A stretch of 64,000 nt of DNA, taken from the NCBI GenBank assembly GCA_003650925.1, contig QMSP01000002.1, positions 62,001 through 126,000 on the forward strand, given 5' to 3'. Shown in pieces: positions 54,559 through 63,698 of this stretch. Source of the stretch: Thermoprotei archaeon. GTDB taxonomy: Archaea > Thermoproteota > Thermoprotei > QMSL01. The notes below the pieces were generated by a model. The model was not told the DNA's origin, ran no database searches, and saw only the letters and a program-made list of their open reading frames with translations. The translations under genes and the position numbers were made by a program. Positions within the stretch are counted from its first letter, which is position 1; each line of letters begins with the position of its first letter.

Positions 54559-55500
54559 TTGAAGGTGATAACTCTCAAGGACTACGGCATCGAGAGAATG
54601 GAGGATATACACCATTTTCTGAACAGATGTCTCGATCAGGATGCAGTGGACAAAGAGCTATTCTCTCATATAACTAAAGAGGATCCAAACTTTAACCCAG
54701 AGTTAACATTTATTGCACTGGAGAATGATAACCTTATAGGCGTCCTCATTGGTGTTGAGAGAACTAAAGAGCCTAAGGAGGCGATAGAGCAACATCAGCG
54801 AACAGCATGGATTAAAGTCCTAGCCGTAGACCCCCTAGCTCAAAATAGAGATGAGGCTTTGGACAAGCTGCTGAGTGAATTCATTGAAGTTATGAAAACC
54901 AGAGGCAAGGAGGAAGTGAGATATGCTGACTTCGCCTCATGGTACCTATTCCCTGGCCTTGACCTAAGCTATGAATACTACTTGATCAAGCTTCTGAAAA
55001 GAGGCTTCACCAAGGTAGGTGAGTGTGTAGACTATGAGGTTGACTTGCTTCACTTTAGGATCCCCAGAAGAGTTCATGAAGTTATGAAGAGCTGTCAAGC
55101 TAAGAATATCCTCTTCAGAAGAGGAGTCAGAGGAGAGGAGAATGCTGTCTCTAAGTGGGTGTTCGAGCGTTTTGGCCCCTTCTGGAAGATAGAGACTCTG
55201 ATGGCTTACACCAGACGTGAGAGGCCTACCATATGGCTAGCCCTAAGGGGAGATGAAGTTCTAGGCTTCTCATGCTATAGTGCTCTTCATATTGATTGGT
55301 TTGGCCCCATAGGGGTTGATGTAAAGGCCAGAAGGCTGGGCATAGGGACAGTACTCCTCTTCAAGTCTCTTGAGGACATGCGTCTCATGGGAAGGCGTAT
55401 AATAAGAATACCTTGGACTTCACATCTATTCTTCTACTCGCAGGTGCCCAATGTAGTGAGAATAAGACATTATTGGCAGCTGCAATTAAAGCTTAAGTGA
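54559..55500 (+). CDS. Tandem GNAT-family acetyltransferase
   Basis: A protein of about 313 residues of two related acetyltransferase modules. The second (about 180-313) has the acetyl-CoA loop region GVDVKARRLGIGTVLLFKSL, matching the Q/RxxGxG/A motif; the first (about 5-150) is weaker (WIKVLAVDPLAQNRDEALDK). Start: GTG 54517 is possible, but TTG 54559 with GGGGAAG 4 nt upstream gives a normal GNAT beginning (KVITLKDYGIERMEDIH). Linked to the HExxH gene upstream. Substrate unknown. Confidence 0.75.
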   Translation: MKVITLKDYGIERMEDIHHFLNRCLDQDAVDKELFSHITKEDPNFNPELTFIALENDNLIGVLIGVERTKEPKEAIEQHQRTAWIKVLAVDPLAQNRDEALDKLLSEFIEVMKTRGKEEVRYADFASWYLFPGLDLSYEYYLIKLLKRGFTKVGECVDYEVDLLHFRIPRRVHEVMKSCQAKNILFRRGVRGEENAVSKWVFERFGPFWKIETLMAYTRRERPTIWLALRGDEVLGFSCYSALHIDWFGPIGVDVKARRLGIGTVLLFKSLEDMRLMGRRIIRIPWTSHLFFYSQVPNVVRIRHYWQLQLKLK

Positions 55501-55647
55501 TGTTGAGCATCTAGATGTCCATGGTTCTCACAGATTTCTTCTCATCACTCACTATACGCTACAACACCACTATAGCATGATGATATTAGAACAAGAGCCT
55601 AGGAACTCTTAAATTTCTCCATATCTGATCCCTTAAGGTGGGCTGGG
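55501..55647. other. Gap before PEP carboxylase
   Basis: About 147 nt. TCTTAAATT at 55606-55614 could serve as a TATA box for the PEP carboxylase gene, followed by AAGGTGGG shortly before the TTG start. Nothing else is seen. Confidence 0.35.
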
Positions 55648-57171
55648 TTGAGTAAACCACCATCCCTTATGGCAACTCAGCATCCAGATACCAGCAGGAA
55701 GTACTTTCTAGAAGTGGACAAGGAAATAGATGAGGCAATAAAGGATCTCATGCCTGTGGAGAAGGGGGGTTATGGCTGTGATGAGAAGATGATCGACTAT
55801 GAAGGCAAACTAACGCCTTTCCTTCAGCCAAGATGGATACTCGAGAGGCTGCACTCTCTAGAGAAAGGCCTTACTCCAGGCAAAGACTTTCTCCTTACTG
55901 TGAGGATACCTCTTGAGGAGTATGAATCCGTTGAAAGACATGTCCTCACTCTAGTCTCTGTCATGATGGCTAACATGTTATCAGAGAAGCTCTATGGTGA
56001 ACATGCTATCAAATATCTAGTACATCCTCTCACACGAGGAGTTAGAGGGCTTGAGAGGGCGCAGAGAAGGGCCTTAAAATTAATAAAGTTCATGGGAGAG
56101 GAGTTTGGCTTGAGAGATGAAGATATCTTCATCGTGCCGCTAATAGAGGACGTCTCAACCATGCTTAGGATCAGAGAGCTCATCCTAACCTACAACGTTG
56201 TGCTGATCAAAATGGGAGTCTATGCTGAGTACCTTAGAGTATTCCTAGGCAAGTCTGATTCCTCACTAGCCTATGGCCATCTTACATCAGTCTATGCCAT
56301 AAAGATAGCCTTGCGGGAGCTAAGCGAGCTTACTCGAAGTGGAGAGATCGAGATATACCCCATAGTGGGCTCTGGCCTTGTCCCCTTCCGAGGCCACCTT
56401 GCTCCTTGGAATGTAAACAACTTTACCCAAGACTACTCTGGCTACTGGACTGTAACCGTTCAGAGCGCTTTGAGATTTGATATAGCTTATAATGACTACC
56501 TGAAGACTAGAGCTACTCTCCTTGAGGCTAAAGGAAGAGAACCCATTCTGGGCCACTATGATCTAGCAGAGCTTAGGAGAGCTCTTGAGCTCTTGACCCT
56601 AGAGTATTTAAAGGTACTGACCCAAGCATACGACCGGCTAACTCCTCTATTTGAAAGCATGCCTAAGACAAGAGCGCGCATGGAGAGGGCAAGGTATGGC
56701 AGGAGATTGCATGAAGCTGTTAGTTTCATCAGCAGATATCTGAATGAACTAGGTCTCAGAAGCGTGGAGAACATAGTTCTCCCAAGAGCGATAATATATA
56801 CTGCCTCGTGGTACACCATAGGTTTCCCACCATCGCTTATAGGACTGGGAAGAGGTCTCGAGAGAGTTAGAAAAGAGCTGAGCGAAGACCTCTTCGACTT
56901 CCTGATCAGGGGCTATAAAGGCCTGTGCGAGGATTTGAAGTATGAAGAGAAGTTCACAGTATTGGACGCTACTCAGAAGTTCCTGAATGAGAAGACCTTC
57001 TCTCTACTACTTGAAGATTTAGACATCCTCAAGGAATATCTCGACTTCATACCTAATCCCTCTGAGCACTACTATAACCTATGTCTTGAAGCTGTTAAGA
57101 GCCTAGGCAACAAACCTAAGCTACAGGACATCGTACTTAGGATGGCTCTGCATCGCAAGTCATTGGGCTAG
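55648..57171 (+). CDS. ppcA: Archaeal-type phosphoenolpyruvate carboxylase
   Basis: Converts PEP and bicarbonate to oxaloacetate, replenishing the citric-acid or reductive pathway. The archaeal-type family is about half the size of the bacterial enzyme; 507 residues fits. It opens SLMATQHPDTSRKYF (family TQHPDN), and shows RIPLEEYESVERHVL, IPLIEDVSTMLRIRELI-like VPLIEDVSTML, KMGVYAEYLRVFLGKSDSSL and SGLVPFRGHLAPWN with the catalytic region, then ARYGRRLHEAVSFISRY. TTG start with GGTGGG in front. Stands as a single gene. Confidence 0.96.
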   Translation: MSKPPSLMATQHPDTSRKYFLEVDKEIDEAIKDLMPVEKGGYGCDEKMIDYEGKLTPFLQPRWILERLHSLEKGLTPGKDFLLTVRIPLEEYESVERHVLTLVSVMMANMLSEKLYGEHAIKYLVHPLTRGVRGLERAQRRALKLIKFMGEEFGLRDEDIFIVPLIEDVSTMLRIRELILTYNVVLIKMGVYAEYLRVFLGKSDSSLAYGHLTSVYAIKIALRELSELTRSGEIEIYPIVGSGLVPFRGHLAPWNVNNFTQDYSGYWTVTVQSALRFDIAYNDYLKTRATLLEAKGREPILGHYDLAELRRALELLTLEYLKVLTQAYDRLTPLFESMPKTRARMERARYGRRLHEAVSFISRYLNELGLRSVENIVLPRAIIYTASWYTIGFPPSLIGLGRGLERVRKELSEDLFDFLIRGYKGLCEDLKYEEKFTVLDATQKFLNEKTFSLLLEDLDILKEYLDFIPNPSEHYYNLCLEAVKSLGNKPKLQDIVLRMALHRKSLG

Positions 57172-57525
57172 GAGAGGATTTGGGCTAACGATTAAGCTGT
57201 TCACCATGTACAATGGCTTCATGGAATTGTGGCAGCTCTGCCATCATGCCAAAACTGAGAACTTCATGAGCAGTTCAGGAAGGGCAAGGCCTCATCACTC
57301 ATCAGTGACTCAGGCGCTCATCATCACAGAGAGAAATCCCTACTGAGGCATAAAAGCGTATGTGAAGCATCACCAGCACAGCTACAGCTTTATGTATCCT
57401 GCCTCATAGCCTGGAAAGGCGCTACGTGTAGATCACCAGGCGCGTTAAGAAAGACTATATTTCATCCACTATTAAAAATCACTAAGGATATACTACCTCC
57501 TCACAACACTTCACTGCATGAGAAT
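57172..57525. other. Intergenic stretch with a possible C/D-box sRNA on the minus strand
   Basis: About 354 nt without a convincing open frame. Part of it (57275-57327, minus strand) has boxes resembling an archaeal C/D guide RNA; see the finding. An AT-rich run near 57464-57480 (CCACTATTAAAAATC) may be the promoter of the kinase-like gene. Confidence 0.4.
57275..57327 (-). ncRNA. Candidate C/D-box sRNA
   Basis: Minus-strand order: GTGATGA (57327-57321), CTGA (57313-57310), GTGATGA (57298-57292), CTGA (57278-57275), i.e. C, D', C', D in sequence, about 53 nt, an archaeal-typical size. The D-side guide is 13 nt; the C to D' interval is only 7 nt, shorter than usual, and no terminal stem is evident. 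Target unknown. Confidence 0.25.
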
Positions 57526-58500
57526 ATGAAGGCTAAGGCCTTGGATAAGAGGATTCAGGAGGTATGCTTGAAGCTCCTAGAGGAGAAGCTAGACCTGCAC
57601 ATCAGGAAATGCTTCCTTAAGAGGCTGGATGGGCTATCCAATATGACTTATCTACTTACAGTAATGGATGAGAAAGGCAGAGCCTTGCAGTTTTCCATAA
57701 AGGTCTACGAGGGAAGTCATCAGGAGGCAAGGGGGAAGATTCGTACAGAATACTATGCCACTAGATTGCTTCGTCAACATGGCATTGAGACTCCTCGAAT
57801 AATATATGCGGACTTCAAAGGTGAAGCCCTTGGAAAGCCTTACATGATTAGAGTATGGGTGAATGCTAAAAGTGCAGAGAAATTACTAGATAGAGAGTCT
57901 ATCCGTGATGAAGTGCTTAAGGTGTTGGCCCATACCCTGGTTCAAATTCATAAAATACCTCTCACGGCTATAGATTCTAGATATCTCCATATACCTAGAA
58001 GCGTACATGAATACTTGGATGCTCAGGTAAGATGGCTAGAGAAGCTTGGCCACTCACTGAGCCTGAGAATGCAAAAGCTGATTAGGTGGCTAAGGGAAAA
58101 CATGCCTTTCAAGGACGAGCTCTCCCTTCCTCATGGTGATTACGGTCTTGATAATGTTCTTATAGATGATCAGCTGAGGCCTTATCTCGTTGATCTAGAG
58201 AGTTTCGAGGTAGGTACTACTTCCTCCGATGTAGGCTATGCCTATCTCCTCATAGCGGTGCATGAGGGAACAATCCATAGAGCAGCAGGTCTTGCATGCT
58301 ATTTCATCGGGGAGTATCACAGGCGAAATTCACTTAGCTATGAAGCTCCTCGTCTTCATAAAACTATATGGAGGCTTCAAGAGCAACAATCAAGAAGTGG
58401 CTGCTCATATGCTCCTCTAGTTGAGAACATCTTCATCAGGCTCACTATGAAGTATTTGAGAGATGTGATATTCTCTAAGACGTCCGTGAAGGTGTTATGA
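57526..58500 (+). CDS. Aminoglycoside-phosphotransferase-like kinase
   Basis: A 324-residue protein kinase-like (APH/choline kinase) enzyme. Catalytic loop: HGDYGLDNVLIDD (His-Gly-Asp ... Asn), then YLVDLESFEVG for the metal Asp-x-Glu; N-lobe with RALQFSIKVYEG holding the invariant Lys and ARGKIRTEYYATRLLRQHGI. Substrates in this family range from aminoglycosides to homoserine or sugars; none can be assigned here. ATG start 57526; no strong SD. Converges with the HEPN gene after 18 nt. Confidence 0.82.
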   Translation: MKAKALDKRIQEVCLKLLEEKLDLHIRKCFLKRLDGLSNMTYLLTVMDEKGRALQFSIKVYEGSHQEARGKIRTEYYATRLLRQHGIETPRIIYADFKGEALGKPYMIRVWVNAKSAEKLLDRESIRDEVLKVLAHTLVQIHKIPLTAIDSRYLHIPRSVHEYLDAQVRWLEKLGHSLSLRMQKLIRWLRENMPFKDELSLPHGDYGLDNVLIDDQLRPYLVDLESFEVGTTSSDVGYAYLLIAVHEGTIHRAAGLACYFIGEYHRRNSLSYEAPRLHKTIWRLQEQQSRSGCSYAPLVENIFIRLTMKYLRDVIFSKTSVKVL

Positions 58501-58518
58501 AGCTAGTAACGAGATATC

Positions 58519-58965
58519 CTACTCTAAGCTTGACGCCTTCTCTTCGAATAATTTTAGGCAAAGCTCAAGCACCACTCTGGCCTTCACAATAGCCTCTTCT
58601 GAATCCTTTTCATCATACAGTTCACTGGGAGGAATCTCTGCCTCCTCATCTCCATACATGGCAGGGCCTCTGTTATGACTCAAGTCTCTTGAATATCTTG
58701 CAATATCGGAGATCTTCTCCTGAAACCATTTTGGAAATAGGAATGAGTAGCGCCTTAGTAGAGGCGCCACATCATGTGATTTTGGGTATTCGACACCATA
58801 TAGGCGCAATATGGCCTTAAGACAAAGTTCTATAGCTTCTTGGCATAGCCTAACAGCATTATGATGGAAGCCTCTGGCTCGAGAGAACTCAGCGAGTGCT
58901 ATCCTCTCCTCAGCATTATCTAAATAGGCTTTAACGAACTGTAGCCTTCGCTTAACTTCACTCAA
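58519..58965 (-). CDS. HEPN-domain protein
   Basis: A 148-residue helical protein of the HEPN family: FVKAYLDNAEERIALAEFSR, then FHHNAVRLCQEAIELCLKAI and the LRRYSFLFPKWFQEKI region, with RYSRDLSH as an Rx6H-like motif. It overlaps the upstream MNT gene by 8 nt. In MNT/HEPN modules the HEPN subunit is the toxin or effector. Gene order here (MNT first) is the reverse of the 36.1-36.9 kb module. Confidence 0.82.
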   Translation of the reverse strand: MSEVKRRLQFVKAYLDNAEERIALAEFSRARGFHHNAVRLCQEAIELCLKAILRLYGVEYPKSHDVAPLLRRYSFLFPKWFQEKISDIARYSRDLSHNRGPAMYGDEEAEIPPSELYDEKDSEEAIVKARVVLELCLKLFEEKASSLE

Positions 58966-59545
58966 CCAACTTCACCCCACACAAATCTATGAGAGGATTG
59001 CCTCTAGTGAAGATCCAGTACCATCTTCTACCCATGACCTCTCTTTTAGCTCCATATTTCTCCACTAATAATCTGCCAAGCTTTTTCAAGAGTCTTGTTA
59101 GGAAATTATCTTTGTCATACAGTATTACAGCATCATGAACTAGTTCTATGTATAATGGCCTAAAGTATTTGGCTTCCTCATAATCCAGTATTACAGGGCT
59201 TACGCCAGTGAAGATCCCCATCTCGCTAATCTTCACTCTCATATCCTCTATGCTTTCAATAGCATCTATTATCATGTAATAGCGTCTCATCCTTGAACGA
59301 TGCCTAATGTTCCTCATGACTATCAGCACGTCTATGTCGCTCGTCCTCCTATAATCCCCCCTCGCTACAGAGCCGAACACGGCTACTGAGACCAGCTTCT
59401 GCTCATGAGCTTTCAGCAACTCATCTAGGAACACTTTAATCAATGTACGGTATGGTTCATCAATTCTCTCTAACTCCTTAACCTTGACCTCAGCGCCCAT
59501 AGCAGTTCTCCATTTTGGTTCACTATGTAGCTCGATATTAAGCAT
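58958..59545 (-). CDS. MNT-type nucleotidyltransferase
   Basis: A 195-residue nucleotidyltransferase with the signature VAVFGSVARGDYRRTSDIDV (GS ... DxD) and further acidic residues (VILDYEEAKYF). The N-terminus is longer than that of the 36.1 kb homologue; Met16 (59500) is an alternative start. Overlaps the HEPN gene, forming an MNT/HEPN module probably acting by AMPylation (family knowledge). Confidence 0.83.
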   Translation of the reverse strand: MLNIELHSEPKWRTAMGAEVKVKELERIDEPYRTLIKVFLDELLKAHEQKLVSVAVFGSVARGDYRRTSDIDVLIVMRNIRHRSRMRRYYMIIDAIESIEDMRVKISEMGIFTGVSPVILDYEEAKYFRPLYIELVHDAVILYDKDNFLTRLLKKLGRLLVEKYGAKREVMGRRWYWIFTRGNPLIDLCGVKLVE

Positions 59546-59806
59546 TTCACTCTATGATGAACTTCATATATCATCTTGAGCATGTGATAGATGGACTGGT
59601 AGGAAGGTCGTCTATTTACTAGCCTCCATAAGCTTTCATAGTGTCGATGACACTAGCATACTTTACCAGAATGAGGCAGCATGACCTATTGGCTCGTGTA
59701 TGGTATGGAGTTTTCTTTGCAGTGTTACATCGAAAAGGAAGTGTCCTTAGAAGGCATGTCCACGAACTTATCGTAAAATAGATATAAATTCAGGTATTAC
59801 AACAAT
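59546..59806. other. Divergent gap before the PaREP1 gene
   Basis: About 261 nt. The right end holds a TATA-like GATATAAAT (59781-59789), about 20 nt before the ATG at 59807, implying a leaderless transcript. Nothing else recognised. Confidence 0.35.
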
Positions 59807-60223
59807 ATGATCGCCATGTCTCTAGACTGGAGGACACTGCTTAAACTGTCAAGAGACTTCTATGAGAGAGCAAAGAAGGAATTTGAAGAAGCGGTCTCTG
59901 AAGATGACATTTTAAGTATCAGAGACTCATCGGAGAAGGCTTGGAATGCAGTGGTTCAAGCCACTAACGCGCTTATACTGGCACTAGCTCATAAGCTGCC
60001 AGCTAGTCATTTTGAAAGAAGGAAAATATTGAGAGAGCTCGAGGGAAAATATTCCGAAATCGAGAGACTTGGGATAGCTGATAGATACATGGCCAGATAC
60101 AAGGTACTTCATGGCGAGACATTCTACGAGGGGATAATTGATATAGAGCAACTAAAGGTAGAGTTCAAGAAGGTCAAGAAATACATTGAAGATATTGAAA
60201 AACTGCTTATGCAAGTGACATGA
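59807..60223 (+). CDS. PaREP1/HEPN-like protein
   Basis: A 138-residue helical protein: SRDFYERAKKEFEEAVSEDD, then SSEKAWNAVVQATNALILAL (the PaREP1 core EKAWxAVVQAT), then RYMARYKVLHGETFYEGIID. PaREP1 proteins were first noted as a family expanded in Pyrobaculum and related crenarchaea and are of HEPN-like fold; function not established. Leaderless start. Confidence 0.8.
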   Translation: MIAMSLDWRTLLKLSRDFYERAKKEFEEAVSEDDILSIRDSSEKAWNAVVQATNALILALAHKLPASHFERRKILRELEGKYSEIERLGIADRYMARYKVLHGETFYEGIIDIEQLKVEFKKVKKYIEDIEKLLMQVT

Positions 60224-60371
60224 AGTGTCGAAGTCAATAAGACTAAAACTCCTGTAGCAGCTCCCATCAGCTATGTCTTCAGAACACAGCAGGAGGTTCT
60301 ATTGAGTAATGATTTTGCCTTAAGAGTTCAAGATCTCGCCTTCAGAAAAATGCTAATACAGCTTCTAGATC

Positions 60372-61325
60372 ATGAAGAATTTGGAGATAGAGATGATGAG
60401 AAGGGTTCTAATGCTCGTGATACCTCTGTTGGCGCTTGCAATATTAACACTACTTGCGATATCGTTCATGAAGCCTCATGAACAATCTAGACCCTCGCTC
60501 GAGCCTTTTGTACGCGTGAAGGTGATAATGAGTGAGCTTGAGGAAACAATACAGGAGCTTAATCTCACGAATTATGACACTAAGGTTGCTTATGGAAGGC
60601 CTCTCATGAAGATACTCAATAGGATAAGGAGAGCCTATCCAGGACGAATTCTCTATAGAAGCTATGGAACAATCCTCTACTTCCTCCTCAAAAGCCCAGA
60701 AGTGGTTGAGATCATCAAAGATAGGCACCAAGAGCTCCTCAACTACACTATAGCCTACTTCATGGAGACTAGGGGAGCAGCTAGATACATTATTGGCCTA
60801 TATAATGATGATGACTATCACGAAATAGTGATAGAAAACAGAACAAACAAGGCGTTTGTAGTGGAGGTAAGAGAAGTGGGCAAGCTGGATTTTCTAGTCA
60901 GGGCCTTAGCCTATGTTCTTCCACCATGTTATATCTACGATGGCTATCATGGTTACGCCATGGTCTTCTGCGCTTCTGACGCTGAGCTAGTTGTACTCTT
61001 CAGTAATCGAACGATAATCCTCACGAACCCCATTCTAAGGAAGGTCATAAGCGTTATTAGGATCCCAAAATCGACAGAAGGGAAGATATATGCCTATACA
61101 CTCATCCTAACCATAGACCTTGACCGTCGAGCCATGAGCATAACTTACAACCCCGAGCTATCTCGTACCATAATCATGAACGGTGAGCTAGAGGATCCAG
61201 TCATAGGAGTGTACATGAAGTTGAGCGAGTTCTTAAGCGACTACAGGCAAGCCATCGAGGATGAAGTTATAGTAGCTCACCGTATTGCAGGCTATGCTAA
61301 CCATAACGTGGTGAAGGTACACTAG
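60372..61325 (+). CDS. Membrane-anchored protein of unknown function
   Basis: A 317-residue protein with a single N-terminal membrane helix (about 11-30, VLMLVIPLLALAILTLLAIS) and a soluble alpha/beta exterior with several tyrosine-rich stretches (RILYRSYGTILYFLLKSPEV, AMVFCASDAELVVLFSNRTI). No motif recognised. Met8 or Met9 could be the start. It follows the PaREP1 gene after 148 nt and precedes a regulator; its relation to either is unclear. Confidence 0.6.
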   Translation: MKNLEIEMMRRVLMLVIPLLALAILTLLAISFMKPHEQSRPSLEPFVRVKVIMSELEETIQELNLTNYDTKVAYGRPLMKILNRIRRAYPGRILYRSYGTILYFLLKSPEVVEIIKDRHQELLNYTIAYFMETRGAARYIIGLYNDDDYHEIVIENRTNKAFVVEVREVGKLDFLVRALAYVLPPCYIYDGYHGYAMVFCASDAELVVLFSNRTIILTNPILRKVISVIRIPKSTEGKIYAYTLILTIDLDRRAMSITYNPELSRTIIMNGELEDPVIGVYMKLSEFLSDYRQAIEDEVIVAHRIAGYANHNVVKVH

Positions 61326-61446
61326 CACCATCATCATAACCTTAAAGACTACTTGAAGCCCTCATCGTATGACACGTATCACCCTTTATGATAACGGCTA
61401 TTAAAACTCATCAAACAGAGTTCTCAAATAGAGAAGGGTGGGCATA

Positions 61447-61974
61447 ATGTCAACAATTAAGCTGAAGCCTCACGAAGTAGCAGTACTTGCCTCCATCTAC
61501 AGAGGCATTGACACCATAGACTCCATATCCAGAGAGCTCAACCTAGACAAAAACGATACCATCAAGATCCTGGAGAAGCTCATGAATAAAGGCCTGGTGA
61601 AGGTAGAGCTGAAGGGGCTTATATTCAAGAAGTATCATTTCAAGCTGACAGAGAAAGGCCTTGAGGCACTATACGATGCCTTAGACAAGGTCAAGAATAC
61701 CGTACTCAAGGCTAGGGATATGCTGGACAAGGGAAGAGCTGATGAGGCTCAAGTAATCATGAAACCATACGTCGACTATCTAGTACCACTTCTACTCCTA
61801 GGGCTCATCGACCATGTCATGTTATGGCCCCTGATATGTGCTCTGGAGCTGTCACTTCACCCACTAGCCCACCATGAATTCCCTGTAGAGACGATGGACG
61901 AGGAAGTCGAGAGTATGGAGGAATATGAGAAGCATGATGAGCACCTGGAGGAGATAGAGGACCTTGAGCTCTAA
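61447..61974 (+). CDS. Winged-helix transcriptional regulator
   Basis: A 175-residue protein. N-terminal wHTH (about 5-75): HEVAVLASIYRGIDTIDSIS, NDTIKILEKLMNKGLVKVEL, YHFKLTEKGLEALYDALDKV. The C-terminal half is helical with a hydrophobic stretch (YLVPLLLLGLIDHVMLWPLI) and an acidic tail (EESMEEYEK-like). The ATG at 61447 is chosen; GGGTGGG (61436-61442) lies before it, and GTG 61438 is the alternative. It converges with the ABC-2 exporter permease gene, which it may regulate. Confidence 0.72.
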   Translation: MSTIKLKPHEVAVLASIYRGIDTIDSISRELNLDKNDTIKILEKLMNKGLVKVELKGLIFKKYHFKLTEKGLEALYDALDKVKNTVLKARDMLDKGRADEAQVIMKPYVDYLVPLLLLGLIDHVMLWPLICALELSLHPLAHHEFPVETMDEEVESMEEYEKHDEHLEEIEDLEL

Positions 61975-62027
61975 CCTAATTATCTAGATTCATAATCTCT
62001 GCCTACAAATCAGCATGCTCACTCCCA

Positions 62028-63698
62028 TCAATAGGCAGTATATGATTCAACCATGTAAAGAACTATCATCGTCACAACCAAGGCAAAGGTCATCGAGCTC
62101 ATCATAAGGCCTATCCCTATCAGTGACAGTAGCGAGTTTCCCATAGCGCTCAGGGAGAGGCCCATGAGAGCCACCATGCCAGCTCCCACAGAGGATGCTG
62201 AGCACACTACGTATGTCAACATAGACATGGGCTTGACGTATACGAAGGTGTCTGCATACGTGCCAACAAGGCCTCGAGATGTTGAGAGTCTATGAAGACT
62301 ACTCGTATATTCAATAGAGCTCCTGGAGCCTTGGATTATTCCCAAGGCAAAGGCCTGAACCTCAAGTATGATAAGAGTCACGATGAAGAGCGCCAGAATG
62401 TTGAAATCATTGACTAGATGATATAGGAGGACCATCAGAGGAAGCATTATGATGAGTCCATCCTTCAGCATATAGGGCAGTACTAGGAGGAGAACAAGCC
62501 TACGTAGATCACAAGGGCTCGTCCTATAGACCCAGAAGGTAGCTCCCTCGCTTAATCCCCTGTTATAGGCTAGACTCACAAGAGGTATGAAGAGGCCGAA
62601 AAGAACACCACTGACTAAACCGATGGCGTCATGGGAAAATATCATCATGTGCAGCAGTCCTAGACTCCTCAAGAACTCCATCACCACATGAACACATAAA
62701 CATAGTGTGCCTGAAATCATGACGCTTACTATAAGGCTCCTAGGTCTTATCTTAGCTACGACTATATCGAGAAGCCTCCTTACACTAACTGGCTCCACCT
62801 CCGCTTCCACGGTCATCTTGAACTCATCGAGAGGAAATGAGTATAGCCTACCCTCACGAATGGATTTGAAGATTGGATAGACCATGATGAATAGGAGCAT
62901 GATCGTGTAGGAGACTATGAGGGGCAGATATCCTTCATAGACACCATTGTATTTTAAGAGCAGGGAGACTCCTATGAAAACCAGGAGAAGAGGGGCCATG
63001 CTCATGACCATACGACTTGTGCTCAAGGCTAGCTGCCGGTCATAATTATATATCACATACATGCAAAAGAGTATCATGGATGAGGCCACGGCTGATGCAT
63101 AGACCACAGTTCTCAAAATGGTGCCAAACACCTTGTGAATCAAGGAGTAAGGCGACCTTCTGTCGTGCAGCATAAGTATGGACAAGAGGAAGTCAAGCAT
63201 AAGAAGGAATATGAAGACTGTGAGGAAGAGCCTCATCATGGCTAGTGAGAAGCCTTCCCTAGACAACACCTCAGAAGTTAGGAACAACCTTAAGAATGGT
63301 GAGAGATAGCCTGTCTCGCCTATGGAGAATACAATAGATAACATGAAAGATCTCACAAACAAAACCTTGAGGATCTCAGCATCGCTCAGAGGGGCTACAT
63401 AAAGGCTATAGACATCATCAATAGTAAGGATAGCACCTGATGGCCTTCGGCTCGTGCCCATAGAAGATCCATACTTTGCCCAGTCAAGGAGCATAAGCGA
63501 TATGACCATGAGTGAGCACATGAGAATCCTTGGGCTCCTGATAGGCAATTCCTGATGGACAACCTCCTTGGCCTCTGAAGGGGAGAATGCGGGAAGTACT
63601 ATGATGAATGCGTAGAATATCGTGGATATTATCAAGAAGGGCTTCATCTCTCTCAGAATGGACTTCAAGAACAGCTTATAGACCAGGGACTTCAACAA
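62028..63698 (-). CDS. ABC-2 type exporter permease
   Basis: A 556-residue membrane protein with about 12 hydrophobic helices in two halves and no extracellular domain, the size of a full-length ABC-2 permease. The gene follows the ATPase gene with overlapping ends (63692-63698), so they form one transporter. Typical ABC-2 features: RTSPCDLRRLVLLLVLPYML near the middle and the EGRLYSFPLDEFKMT cytoplasmic loop. Substrate unknown. Confidence 0.8.
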   Translation of the reverse strand: MLKSLVYKLFLKSILREMKPFLIISTIFYAFIIVLPAFSPSEAKEVVHQELPIRSPRILMCSLMVISLMLLDWAKYGSSMGTSRRPSGAILTIDDVYSLYVAPLSDAEILKVLFVRSFMLSIVFSIGETGYLSPFLRLFLTSEVLSREGFSLAMMRLFLTVFIFLLMLDFLLSILMLHDRRSPYSLIHKVFGTILRTVVYASAVASSMILFCMYVIYNYDRQLALSTSRMVMSMAPLLLVFIGVSLLLKYNGVYEGYLPLIVSYTIMLLFIMVYPIFKSIREGRLYSFPLDEFKMTVEAEVEPVSVRRLLDIVVAKIRPRSLIVSVMISGTLCLCVHVVMEFLRSLGLLHMMIFSHDAIGLVSGVLFGLFIPLVSLAYNRGLSEGATFWVYRTSPCDLRRLVLLLVLPYMLKDGLIIMLPLMVLLYHLVNDFNILALFIVTLIILEVQAFALGIIQGSRSSIEYTSSLHRLSTSRGLVGTYADTFVYVKPMSMLTYVVCSASSVGAGMVALMGLSLSAMGNSLLSLIGIGLMMSSMTFALVVTMIVLYMVESYTAY

